DNA of 57,072 nt from Pseudomonadota bacterium (GTDB lineage Bacteria > Pseudomonadota > Alphaproteobacteria > UBA2136 > JAPKEQ01): the NCBI GenBank assembly GCA_036141575.1, contig JAYZXF010000015.1:1-57072 (forward strand), in the 5' to 3' direction. Every line of letters begins with the position of its first letter. The stretch's first letter is position 1. Under the pieces are notes generated by a model, which was given only the letters and a program-made list of their open reading frames with translations, had not been told where the DNA came from and made no database searches. Both the position numbers and the translations under genes were made by a program. Positions 42,859 through 50,645 of the stretch are shown here, in pieces.

Positions 42859-43575
42859 TTAGGTCAATTTATGACTGGCATGGAACACGGTGATGGTGTC
42901 ACCTGAGGGTAGAACATCATATTGTGATACATTTTCACGGGCGATGTCTTCATTGTTCCAAGTAGGAGACTTGGGAGGCCTCAGAGATGCGCCAAAGGAG
43001 CCAGCATGCAAAGACGAGGGCCAGTACAGGTCACCTTGATCTGTTTTAACCCAAGTGCTGCCGCCATCACGGGCAACGCTGATATCCAGCCTTTCCATGG
43101 CGTCCATCGGTTCGCCAAGCTTGCCGATATAGTACTTAAACTGAGAATAGCTTTCACCTGCATAGGAGGTTACAGCGATGTAAATTTCAGCATCCACACG
43201 GAAGAAGTGACGCAGTTCCAGCTTTTTGGCCTCAAGGGGCGGCTTAAGCATGGTCGGCGTGGGGCTCGGCAGTGGCAGCAGAGTGACCTGCGCTAGGCTG
43301 AGATGTTCATGATAGCGATACACCGTGCCAGTATCATCAGGCGTTTGTTTGAACAGAATGTGAGCTGGACCTGAGAAATGCAGCTCCATTGGTGGCAATA
43401 CAGTATTTGGCCCTTGCAGGGTGAGCACACGAATGCCGTTCTGTGTCGCAATGTGAGTTGTTTTCAAAGCCTGAAAAGTTTTGCCATCAGGACTAAAGAA
43501 AACCAATTGCTTGGAGCGTTCATGGATCACCAAGATTTGCTCTGCGGAGTTTTCAAGACGAAAAAATCGGGGCAT
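42859..43575 (-). CDS. unknown protein, beta-rich
   Basis: 238 residues, no signal peptide. Alternating beta-strand segments such as FRLENSAEQILVIHER, QLVFFSPDGKTFQAL and IYIAVTSYAGESYSQFKYYIG resemble blades of a small beta-propeller or a beta-sandwich, but no repeat could be confirmed. ATG preceded by GAGG. Family not recognised. Stop codon abuts ATCGAC and a terminator. Confidence 0.65.
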   Translation of the reverse strand: MPRFFRLENSAEQILVIHERSKQLVFFSPDGKTFQALKTTHIATQNGIRVLTLQGPNTVLPPMELHFSGPAHILFKQTPDDTGTVYRYHEHLSLAQVTLLPLPSPTPTMLKPPLEAKKLELRHFFRVDAEIYIAVTSYAGESYSQFKYYIGKLGEPMDAMERLDISVARDGGSTWVKTDQGDLYWPSSLHAGSFGASLRPPKSPTWNNEDIARENVSQYDVLPSGDTITVFHASHKLT

Positions 43576-43661
43576 AGAGTCCTCGTTGGGTTAGGAAAAA
43601 GGAAAGAAGTTTTTGTTATTCCAGCTGTTTATATGGGAAATCTGGGGCATGAGCAAGCAAA

Positions 43662-43684
43662 AAGCCCTCCAAAATGGAGGGCTT
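43662..43684 (-). terminator. intrinsic terminator
   Basis: 9-bp stem AAGCCCTCC/GGAGGGCTT (43662-43670 with 43676-43684), T run on the minus strand. Confidence 0.9.
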
Positions 43685-43696
43685 TAAATTCGTATG

Positions 43697-44206
43697 TTAT
43701 GCAGGGAAGATGATTTCTGATTTGTAGATCAGGTCTGTTGCAATCAACAGATCAATAAACCCTTTATGCTCGCTTTTGGGATTTTGAAGTTTTTCCCAAA
43801 TGTCATCCTTTTCTTCGAATGGCAGTTCGTCAAAGGCTTTGAGAAGCTGGTACAGGGCCGTTGCGCAGGCGCCAGGCTTCTTGCTGACACGGTCGCGGAG
43901 CTTGAAGAGAACTTCAAAGGCGGTACGGGCTTCGCTAAAGTCGCCGGATGCGGGTTCAGAGCGGAAATTGCCTTTCACGGATTTGAAATCGGCTTTGGGG
44001 AACCTGCCGTTATCCACATGTTTCAGTGTTTCTTGTTTGCGTACTTCATTCTTGGATGTCAGGCCGAACAGAACTTTGCGTTGGGAGGCCGGAGAAAGCT
44101 GCAAAAACTTTTGCAGGGAAGATACTGGACGATCAAGAGTGGCTTCGGAAGCTTCTCTCATGAATATGAGCACGGCTTCAAACGTGTTGGATTTTGGGGC
44201 AGACAT
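43697..44206 (-). CDS. unknown protein
   Basis: 169 residues, soluble and helical; a Lys/Arg-rich middle (KNEVRKQETLKHVDNGRF) and a helical C-terminus with ALYQLLKAFDELPFEEKDD. GGAG precedes the ATG. Family not recognised. Own promoter and terminator. Confidence 0.65.
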   Translation of the reverse strand: MSAPKSNTFEAVLIFMREASEATLDRPVSSLQKFLQLSPASQRKVLFGLTSKNEVRKQETLKHVDNGRFPKADFKSVKGNFRSEPASGDFSEARTAFEVLFKLRDRVSKKPGACATALYQLLKAFDELPFEEKDDIWEKLQNPKSEHKGFIDLLIATDLIYKSEIIFPA

Positions 44207-44266
44207 GGTGCATCTCCATCAGGATAGATGTGTAAAAACGGGAAAAAGGATATTAAATCAGAGCAT

Positions 44267-44295
44267 TATTAACTGGTATACACCTTGGGTGTCAA
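44267..44295 (-). promoter_or_regulatory. promoter of the 43697-44206 gene
   Basis: Minus strand: TTGACA (44295-44290), 17 bases, TTAATA (44272-44267). GTATAC (44276-44281) lies in the spacer. The -35 overlaps the end of mnmD. Confidence 0.7.
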
Positions 44296-45023
44296 GCCAA
44301 AACGCCGAATAGCATATCGCGCTTTTTACCAAAGCCTTCTGTTTTGGTGACGTTGAAGCCTGCAGCTTCCAGTTTATCGCGTACATGACGAGCTGCAGAG
44401 TAGGTAGCAAAGGTACCTTCTGGCTTGGTGTGTTTACCAAGTGCAAGCATGAGTTTTTCGTCCCAAAGTTCTGGGTTTTTAGAAGGTGCAAAGCCGTCCA
44501 GGTACCATGCATCGGCCATAAAATCAGCCTCTGGAAGGTGCTCAAGTGCGTTGTGGTTTAGTACTTGAAGCTGCACACCCATAAAGTCATCTGGGGCAAT
44601 GAAGTCTTCACTATGGATTGTCTTGTAAGTTTTTGAAAATTCAAGAATATAAGGTGAGAGTGACTCATGCTTTTCAAGGTGTTTTTTCACATCATAAAGG
44701 TCCAGTGGATGGAGCTCATAAGAGAGATAAACAAGGCGACCTTTCGGTTTTGCTGCAAGCCATGCGTCAACTGTTGTGAGGAAGTTAAGACCCGTACCAA
44801 AGCCAAGCTCACAGATTGTGAAAACTTCGTCTTCTTCTAGCTTTGCCCAGCGTTCCCCTAGGTTGTTACCACCAATAAATACATGACGTGTTTCATCGTC
44901 ACCGCCTTCTTTGGAGCAGTACAAATCATCATACATACGAGACTTTAGAAGTCCATCTTGCCAGTACACACCCTCAGCAGGGCCTGCCATCGCCATTTTT
45001 TTGTGGTTAATGTATGGTGCCAT
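44292..45023 (-). CDS. mnmD: tRNA mnm5s2U34 methyltransferase MnmD, standalone
   Basis: 243 residues. S-adenosylmethionine-dependent methyltransferase that converts nm5s2U to mnm5s2U at the wobble base of tRNAs. ELGFGTGLNFL is the SAM-binding loop; ADAWYLDGFAPSKNPELWDE is the conserved MnmD segment; C-terminal FGKKRDMLFG is the usual end. In enterobacteria this domain is fused to an FAD oxidase in MnmC; here the oxidase part is absent. Cytosolic, monocistronic. Confidence 0.92.
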   Translation of the reverse strand: MAPYINHKKMAMAGPAEGVYWQDGLLKSRMYDDLYCSKEGGDDETRHVFIGGNNLGERWAKLEEDEVFTICELGFGTGLNFLTTVDAWLAAKPKGRLVYLSYELHPLDLYDVKKHLEKHESLSPYILEFSKTYKTIHSEDFIAPDDFMGVQLQVLNHNALEHLPEADFMADAWYLDGFAPSKNPELWDEKLMLALGKHTKPEGTFATYSAARHVRDKLEAAGFNVTKTEGFGKKRDMLFGVLA

Positions 45024-45058
45024 GTTTGTTTCCTTAATTACTTCTTCACTCTCAGCCT

Positions 45059-45091
45059 ATCATTTTTCAAATGTAAAATTTGTAAAATGAT
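45059..45091. other. AT-rich 14-bp hairpin
   Basis: ATCATTTT-T-CAAAT pairs with ATTTG-T-AAAATGAT around a GTAAA loop (45059-45091), one T-T mismatch. It lies upstream of mnmD and next to family A copy A2. Neither strand shows a downstream T run, so it is not obviously a terminator. Confidence 0.5.
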
Positions 45092-45113
45092 ATTCTCCGT
45101 GAAGTGTTATCTT

Positions 45114-45222
45114 GAAGAAAAGCTTTTTAGGTATTTTAGTCCTGCCAACAGTCCTAAAATATTTACTTTTCTTCGCTCAAAACCTCTTAAGGTTTTGGCT
45201 TCGTGTTACTTCGCACTCTAGT
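45114..45222 (+). repeat. family A nested-hairpin element, copy A2
   Basis: Outer stem GAAGAAAAG/CTTTTCTTC (45114-45122 with 45166-45174); inner stem TATTTTAG/CTAAAATA (45132-45139 with 45154-45161) with a 14-base loop TCCTGCCAACAGTC; then CAAAACC/GGTTTTG (45178-45184 with 45191-45197). Stem lengths, loop length and the 9-base TTAGG spacer match copy A1 at 29.45 kb, but the stem sequences are different and complementary in each. Confidence 0.75.
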
Positions 45223-45225
45223 AGG

Positions 45226-45471
45226 CTAACTCTTTGGTATGCCTTCTAGGCCAAATAAAAACTTAAATCTGCGCTTTGGTTTTTTCGTAATAGAAAAACC
45301 GTTCACTGTGGAAGCTACAAAAACTTTATAGCCAATCCATATGCGAAGATAAATGCCTTTAAGTGAAAACGAGACAAAGCCGGGTTGCCTTGTCTCGTTT
45401 CCATGGTCATCTTCAAGTTCAGTATTGATAAAGGTTTCGTTACCAAAACCGATTTCAGTAAATACCTTCAC
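45226..45471 (-). CDS. DUF3977-like small protein
   Basis: 81 residues. Begins with GTG directly after the lysS stop (TAAGTG), so translation is coupled to lysS. MKVFTEIGFGNETFINTELE and SLKGIYLRIWIGYKVFV match the DUF3977 pattern (F-x-E-I-G-F-G-N then a Y-L-R-I-W-I-G core). Function of DUF3977 is unknown to me. Cytosolic, basic C-terminus. A family A element lies immediately downstream instead of a normal terminator. Confidence 0.75.
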   Translation of the reverse strand: MKVFTEIGFGNETFINTELEDDHGNETRQPGFVSFSLKGIYLRIWIGYKVFVASTVNGFSITKKPKRRFKFLFGLEGIPKS

Positions 45472-47019
45472 TTAAGCCGCGCTTTCATCTTTCTTCTCTT
45501 CAGAAGCATCAACACTAGTGTTTTCAGTACCAGCATTTTCTGGGCGCTGAAGCGGGAAGAAGATCACGTCACGGATGCTCTCTTCGTTTGTCAGAAGCAT
45601 GACCAACCGGTCGATACCGATACCGATACCACCAGCAGGTGGCATACCATGCTCAAGGGCACGGATGTAGTCGCTATCGTAAGGCATCGCTTCATCGTTA
45701 CCTTTAGCAGCTTCTTCAACTTGCGCTTGGAAACGGCCTGCTTGGTCAGCAGGGTCGTTCAGCTCACTGTACATGTTCGCGATTTCCCAACCGTTGATGT
45801 ACAGCTCAGCACGTTGTGCAATATTGCGGTTATCATCATGCGTACGCGCTAGAGGCGACGTAGCAAGTGGGTGGTCGTAAATGTACGTTGGGTTAATCAG
45901 TTGGCTTTCACATAGCTCTTCAAATAGCGTTGCGAAGATATGGCCTTCTTCCTGCCAGTCTTCAACGTCTACGTGGCAGCGTTTTGCAAAGGCAAGCATG
46001 CTTTCTTTGCTCTCTAGGTCTTCTTCTTTCGCACCACCAAGTGTGAGAAGGGCTTCTTTCATGCTCATGCGCTTCCATGGGCCTGTGAAATCAATCTCTT
46101 TATCACCGTAAGTGAGCTTTGTTGTTTCAAATACTTTTTGGCATAGGTGCTTAATCAGTGCCTCAACAAAGTCCATTGTATCGTTTGCATCCCAGTATGC
46201 TGTGTATGATTCAAGCATTGTAAACTCTGGGTTATGCTTAATAGAAATCCCTTCATTACGGAATACGCGAGCCATTTCAAACACGCGCTCAAAACCACCG
46301 ACAACAAGGCGCTTCAAGTGAAGCTCAAGTGCGATACGGAGGTTTAGAGGGATATCTAGAGCATTGTGGTGTGTACCAAACGGCTTGGCTGTTGTGCCAC
46401 CAGCTTCATGGTGAAGGAATGGTGTTTCAACTTCTAGGAAACCTGCATTTTCGTAGAAACGACGAATCTCAGACATGATTTCACAACGCTTACGGAATGT
46501 GTCGCGTGTGTCTTTGTTGACAATCAGGTCAACGTAGCGCTGACGGTAACGTGTCTCTTTATCTGTTAGGCCGTGCCATTTCTCTGGAAGAGGGCGCACA
46601 GATTTTGTGACCATTTTGTAAGAGTCAGCCTTTACAGAAAGTTCACCTTTCTGTGTACGCATCATTGTGCCTGTAATACCGATGATATCACCAACATCAC
46701 ATGTTGTTTTAAACTCGTCGTAAACTTCTTTTGAAAGTCCGTCTACACTTAGTGCACACTGGATTTGACCAGTTTCATCCTGCAGGCGTACAAACGCCAG
46801 TTTACCAAACTCACGAATAAACATCGCACGGCCTGCGATCACCACCTTATCAGTTAGCTCACCTAGCTCTTCGCTGCTCATTGGGCTGTATTTATCCCAA
46901 AGGGCGCTTGCGCTATGTGTTGGCTTAAAATCGTTTGGGTATGGGTTGGTGCCAGCTTCGCGCAGAGCGTCTACTTTTGCGCGGCGTGCATCAATGACAG
47001 AGTTTGTTTCCAGTGTCAT
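45472..47019 (-). CDS. lysS: lysyl-tRNA synthetase, class II
   Basis: 515 residues. Charges tRNA-Lys. N-terminal OB-fold anticodon-binding domain (about 60-160, VVIAGRAMFIREFGKLAFVRL), class II motif 1 before FRKRCEIMSEIRRFYENAGFLEVETP, motif 2 FRNEGISIKHNPEFTM and motif 3 GIGIGIDRLVML. Slightly longer than E. coli LysS because of an acidic Ser/Asp/Glu tail after the catalytic domain. Cytosolic. Followed at zero distance by the DUF3977-like gene. Confidence 0.98.
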   Translation of the reverse strand: MTLETNSVIDARRAKVDALREAGTNPYPNDFKPTHSASALWDKYSPMSSEELGELTDKVVIAGRAMFIREFGKLAFVRLQDETGQIQCALSVDGLSKEVYDEFKTTCDVGDIIGITGTMMRTQKGELSVKADSYKMVTKSVRPLPEKWHGLTDKETRYRQRYVDLIVNKDTRDTFRKRCEIMSEIRRFYENAGFLEVETPFLHHEAGGTTAKPFGTHHNALDIPLNLRIALELHLKRLVVGGFERVFEMARVFRNEGISIKHNPEFTMLESYTAYWDANDTMDFVEALIKHLCQKVFETTKLTYGDKEIDFTGPWKRMSMKEALLTLGGAKEEDLESKESMLAFAKRCHVDVEDWQEEGHIFATLFEELCESQLINPTYIYDHPLATSPLARTHDDNRNIAQRAELYINGWEIANMYSELNDPADQAGRFQAQVEEAAKGNDEAMPYDSDYIRALEHGMPPAGGIGIGIDRLVMLLTNEESIRDVIFFPLQRPENAGTENTSVDASEEKKDESAA

Positions 47020-47144
47020 GGGGTTTTGGACTTTCTTTTGTATAAGCTTTTACAGCCTCAGTTGTAACAATTCAGCGGAAAAATTTCAATGGCTAAGGGT
47101 CATTTTTGAGAAAAGTATACATATTTTTTCTGGGTCTCATGAAA

Positions 47145-47166
47145 AACACCCCCGTGAGGGGGCGTT
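47145..47166 (-). terminator. intrinsic terminator
   Basis: 9-bp stem AACACCCCC/GGGGGCGTT with one G-T pair (47145-47153 with 47158-47166), T run on the minus strand. Confidence 0.9.
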
Positions 47167-47177
47167 TTCTTTTTGTC

Positions 47178-48080
47178 TTAACCTTCGTTTTTGAAGTGGT
47201 CGTAGAGGTATTTCTCGCCCTTATCACAAAAGAAGGTGAGGACGGTTTTGACGTCCTTGTGTTTTTCTCTGATGCGCTCAGCGGCAAGCCAGTTGGCACC
47301 ACTTGATGGGCCAACAAACGTACCGTATGTTTTGGCAAGCTCTTTCATTTTAGCAACGGCATCTTCACCTTTAACTTTTACAATGTCGTCAATTTCGCCC
47401 CTGTGGCGCTCAATAATGCCTGGCACAAAACCGTCAGAGATGCCTTCAATCAAGTGATGACAAAACTCACCACACTTAATCAGCGCTGCGCCGTCAGGCT
47501 CCATAGCTACAACTTTAAGGTTCGGGTTATGCTTTTCTTTAAGCACTTTACCAACACCGATGAGGGTTCCTCCTGTACCAATGCCATTGGTAATGGCATC
47601 AATGGTTACACCTTCTGGAATTTGGGTCAGGATCTCTTCTGCCATCCAGTGCATGTTCTCTTCTACGTTCCACTCATTGTTAAACTGTTGAGGACACCAG
47701 TGGCCGGGTAGGTTCCCAAGACGGATCGACTCTTCCATCGCTTCATCCACGTTGAAGGTACCTACAAAACGCACATCTGCACCAAAGGCACGTGAAATAT
47801 AAGCGCGCTCTTGTGAGAAATCGCTCGGCATGCAGACAATCATTTTGTAGCCCTTAACCGCAGCCACCATGCTCATGGCGTTGCCTGTGTTTCCGCTGGT
47901 TGATTCTACAATGGTGTCGCCAGGTTTAAGCAGGCCTTCTTGTTCCGCACGCTCAATCATGTACTTGGCAAGGCGCGCCTTGAGAGACCCTGATGGGTTT
48001 AAGAACTCACATTTAATGAGGTTATTATTCAAATGCAGAAGAGGTGTGTTGCCAATGGCGTCAAGGATTGTATTTGCCAT
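47178..48080 (-). CDS. cysM: cysteine synthase, CysM-like
   Basis: 300 residues, fold-type II PLP enzyme making cysteine from O-acetylserine (or thiosulphate-linked variants) and sulphide. PLP lysine K34 in NPSGSLKAR, the substrate loop STSGNTGNA, phosphate-binding GTGGTLIG, and FVGPSSGANW near the end. The residue after the lysine is Ala instead of the usual Asp found in CysK. CysK versus CysM is not certain; length and the SGSLKAR loop favour CysM. Ten bases upstream is the Yip1-like gene stop, so the two are probably one transcript. Confidence 0.9.
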   Translation of the reverse strand: MANTILDAIGNTPLLHLNNNLIKCEFLNPSGSLKARLAKYMIERAEQEGLLKPGDTIVESTSGNTGNAMSMVAAVKGYKMIVCMPSDFSQERAYISRAFGADVRFVGTFNVDEAMEESIRLGNLPGHWCPQQFNNEWNVEENMHWMAEEILTQIPEGVTIDAITNGIGTGGTLIGVGKVLKEKHNPNLKVVAMEPDGAALIKCGEFCHHLIEGISDGFVPGIIERHRGEIDDIVKVKGEDAVAKMKELAKTYGTFVGPSSGANWLAAERIREKHKDVKTVLTFFCDKGEKYLYDHFKNEG

Positions 48081-48090
48081 TTACGTCTCC

Positions 48091-48702
48091 TTACTTCGGA
48101 ATGTTCATGTGTTCCATGCCTGCAAAGTCCTCAGGCATTGGCTGGTGCGGTATTACTGGAGAAATAATCATCATGATCACGATGCAAATTACCATTGGGG
48201 CCACTACAAGAACGATTCTTTGAGGGAGCTTTGTGACATCAAGCTGCTCACCTGCTGCTTTGTAGAGTAGGTAAATTGTGTAAGCCAGTAGAACAAAGCT
48301 GAGGAGCGCAAGGAATGTCAGAACATTAAAGATGAGAGAAATGATAATCATTGGGATCATCGTGAGGAATGTGACGCTGAATGCTTTATCAAGGTCATCT
48401 TTACCGCCAAGCATTGGCGCCATTTTACCCATAATGAAAGCAAAGAGCAGAAGGCCTGCAGCACCGAAAATTGGTTCAAGAATTGTTGCAACAATAGAAA
48501 TAGGGTTACCTGATACAATGTTCAGAATAAAGGCAATGATAGCAACCAAAACAAGCAATGGAAGCACTTGAGTTGTCATGGTTGTTTTCCAAGAGCGGCC
48601 TTTAGCAAGTTCTGCACTAATGGTTTGGAATGGCGATTTAATCATATTTTTGCAAAGTGCGACCATATCTGTTGCCATTGCTTTTGCATCAAAGTTACTC
48701 AT
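48091..48702 (-). CDS. Yip1-domain-like membrane protein
   Basis: 203 residues with about five hydrophobic segments after a 45-residue cytosolic N-terminus (KSPFQTISAELAKGRSWKTT). Composition and the pattern PFQ...-five membrane helices fit the bacterial Yip1/YIP1 family (DUF1282-like). No catalytic residues. Ten bases before cysM, hence an operon. Function unknown. Confidence 0.7.
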   Translation of the reverse strand: MSNFDAKAMATDMVALCKNMIKSPFQTISAELAKGRSWKTTMTTQVLPLLVLVAIIAFILNIVSGNPISIVATILEPIFGAAGLLLFAFIMGKMAPMLGGKDDLDKAFSVTFLTMIPMIIISLIFNVLTFLALLSFVLLAYTIYLLYKAAGEQLDVTKLPQRIVLVVAPMVICIVIMMIISPVIPHQPMPEDFAGMEHMNIPK

Positions 48703-48860
48703 GGAGAACCTACCTTTTTAATTGTTTTTACCCGTAGAAAGTTTAGCAATCCCCAAAGGCCTGTGCAAGCAGAAGGGCAGATGCAGAAAAAGTTAAAGCG
48801 GGCGCTGTGGTATCTGCTGCGTATAAAGGCATAAAAATAAAAGAAGAGGGGATAAATCTC

Positions 48861-48889
48861 TTGACGAGGCATCCATAGTTTTTTAAAAG
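48861..48889 (+). promoter_or_regulatory. promoter of tRNA-Thr
   Basis: TTGACG (48861-48866), 17 bases, TAAAAG (48884-48889), 14 bases before tRNA-Thr. Same hexamers and spacing as the tRNA-Cys promoter. Confidence 0.8.
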
Positions 48890-48903
48890 TAATGCACTAC
48901 CCA

Positions 48904-48978
48904 GCTGGTGTAGCTCAGTGGTAGAGCACTTCATTGGTAATGAAGAGGTCGGAAGTTCAATTCTTCTCACCAGCACCA
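48904..48978 (+). tRNA. tRNA-Thr (GGT)
   Basis: 75-base cloverleaf: acceptor GCTGGTG/CACCAGC, D arm with GCTCAGTGGTAGAGC, anticodon GGT in the TTGGTAA loop, T arm with AGTTCAATTC, discriminator A and encoded CCA. Confidence 0.97.
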
Positions 48979-49000
48979 GTAAAGCTAAAATTAATATTTA

Positions 49001-49109
49001 CTTTGTTTGAGGTAAAATTTAGATTTTGGCAGGATGTTTGTGGTTTTGAGTGACGCCGTGTACTTTAAATGTACACAAAGAACGAAAAACGCAAACAACC
49101 AAACAAAAG
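49001..49109. repeat. family B nested-hairpin element, copy B4
   Basis: Between tRNA-Thr and tRNA-Gly. Outer stem CTTTGTTTG/CAAAC(A)AAAG (49001-49009 with 49100-49109), second stem GTTTGTG/CGCAAAC (49036-49042 with 49090-49096), perfect centre GTGTAC/GTACAC (49058-49063 with 49071-49076). On the minus strand the core CGTTCTTTGTGTACAT matches copy B2 (CGTTCATGTGCATGTG). Confidence 0.55.
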
Positions 49110-49121
49110 ACAATTTTATAC

Positions 49122-49195
49122 GCGGGATTAGCATAGTGGTAATGCTCTAGCCTTCCAAGCTAGCTAGAGGGGTTCGATTCCCCTATCCCGCTCCA
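49122..49195 (+). tRNA. tRNA-Gly (TCC)
   Basis: 74-base cloverleaf: acceptor GCGGGAT/ATCCCGC, anticodon TCC in the CTTCCAA loop, T arm with GGTTCGATTCC, discriminator T and encoded CCA. Its 3' end is duplicated at 49341-49363. Confidence 0.97.
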
Positions 49196-49363
49196 TTTAA
49201 ATGAAAAGCACCCCTTGTGGGTGATTTTTTATTTAAATTGGTAGGGTTGGGAAGCGAACCATTGGGTTCGACAGGAGCGTAGCGACGCAGAAACCGAGCG
49301 TTAGCGAGGGACCCGTAGGGTGAGGGCTTTAGCCCGAATCATTCCCCTATCCCGCTCCATTTA
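49196..49363. other. segment bracketed by a duplicated tRNA-Gly 3' end
   Basis: The last 23 bases running from the tRNA-Gly T arm past CCA (49177-49199) recur exactly at 49341-49363. Between them: a CACCC/GGGTG hairpin with T run (about 49208-49230), GAACC/GGTTC near 49256-49269, ACCC/GGGT and GGGC/GCCC hairpins near 49311-49335, and GTAGCGACG- and AGCGTTAGCGAGG-type palindromic words like those in family A tails. No gene. Confidence 0.7.
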
Positions 49364-49369
49364 TTTCAA

Positions 49370-49391
49370 TCGCCCAGAGGGCGATTTTTCT
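49370..49391 (+). terminator. intrinsic terminator
   Basis: Stem AATCGCCC/GGGCGATT with a T run (about 49368-49392), after the second tRNA-Gly 3'-end copy. Confidence 0.8.
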
Positions 49392-49481
49392 TTTTTAATA
49401 AATTCCATGCCTGAATTTCGGCGGACAAGGTGTTCAAAGCCCTCTATACTCCTAAACGAATTGTAATAGAAGAGTTTTAGG

Positions 49482-50531
49482 ATGCAATCAGCACAGAAAA
49501 AGCAAGAGTTCTATACCGCCTATGTGGAAAGGAACGCTGAATATGAAGGTGTGTTCTTTATGGGGGTGAAAACGACAGGTGTGTTTTGTCGTCCGAGTTG
49601 TACGGCACGTACACCTAAGTTTGAAAACTGCGAATTTTTTGAGGATGCACAGGAAGCACTACTTGCAGGTTATAGGCCATGTAAAAAGTGTCAGCCGATG
49701 TCTCTACCAAATGAAGAATCTCCACTGATTAAAAAGCTGGTGGCTGCGGTGGAAAATGAGCCTGATAAACGCTGGAAAGATGCAGATTTTAAGGCCCTTG
49801 GAGTAGATAGCTCTACTGTGCGCAGGCAGTTTAAAAAACGCTTTGGCATGACGTTTGTAGCTTATGCAAGGGCGCGCCGTATGGGCATTGCCCTTAAAGA
49901 TATCAGAGAAGGAGCATCAGTGATTGAAGCGCAAGTTTCAGCTGGATATGAATCTGGCAGTGGGTTTAGAGATGCGTTCTCTCGCATTATTGGTAAAGCG
50001 CCAAGCAAAGAGCCTGAATTGGTTTTAAAGGCAGAGTGGATTGATACGCCGATTGGTGCCATGCTTGCCATTGCGGATGATGATGGTTTATATCTCCTTG
50101 AGTTTACCAGCCGCAGAGGACTGGAGCGTGAGATTGAGCGCATGCGCAGTCAATTTAAAGCGGTGATTCTACCGGGTGGAACGCCTGTGATTGATCAGCT
50201 AAAAACAGAGCTTGCATCTTACTTTAAAGGTGAGCTAAAAACGTTCAAAACACCGCTTGTCTATTGCGGAACGCCTTTCCAAGGGCAGGTGTGGGACGCC
50301 CTACAGGGGATTCCGTATGGCAGCACGCGCAGCTACGCAGAGCAAGCTGTGCATATTGGTAACCCGAATGCCGTACGTGCTGTTGCTAGGGCCAATGGCT
50401 GCAACCAAATTGCCATTCTTATTCCATGCCACCGTGTAATTGGGTCTGATGGATCTCTTACAGGATATGCGGGTGGGCTGGCACGCAAAGAGTGGCTGCT
50501 GGCACATGAAAAGAAGCATAAAATCTCATAA
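49482..50531 (+). CDS. ada: Ada, bifunctional methylated-DNA repair protein and regulator
   Basis: 349 residues, close to E. coli Ada (354). It repairs O6-methylguanine and methylphosphotriesters by accepting the methyl groups, and methylated Ada activates the adaptive response. N-terminal zinc cysteines at 36, 40, 67 and 70 (FCRPSCTAR, CKKC); Cys36 is the phosphotriester acceptor position. AraC-type helix-turn-helix, about 80-175. C-terminal methyltransferase domain with FQGQVWDALQGIPYG and active-site PCHRV, Cys316. All acceptor and zinc residues are intact, so it is probably functional. alkB and alkA are not adjacent. Confidence 0.96.
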   Translation: MQSAQKKQEFYTAYVERNAEYEGVFFMGVKTTGVFCRPSCTARTPKFENCEFFEDAQEALLAGYRPCKKCQPMSLPNEESPLIKKLVAAVENEPDKRWKDADFKALGVDSSTVRRQFKKRFGMTFVAYARARRMGIALKDIREGASVIEAQVSAGYESGSGFRDAFSRIIGKAPSKEPELVLKAEWIDTPIGAMLAIADDDGLYLLEFTSRRGLEREIERMRSQFKAVILPGGTPVIDQLKTELASYFKGELKTFKTPLVYCGTPFQGQVWDALQGIPYGSTRSYAEQAVHIGNPNAVRAVARANGCNQIAILIPCHRVIGSDGSLTGYAGGLARKEWLLAHEKKHKIS

Positions 50532-50645
50532 GAAACCAGCCTTTAGATTGATAGTGTGATTTGTATACGTTAGAACAGCGTTAATATTTATCTGCCTAGT
50601 TTTTCTGATGCGACATGTGGTCGCTTTTACTCTAAGGAGGCTGTT

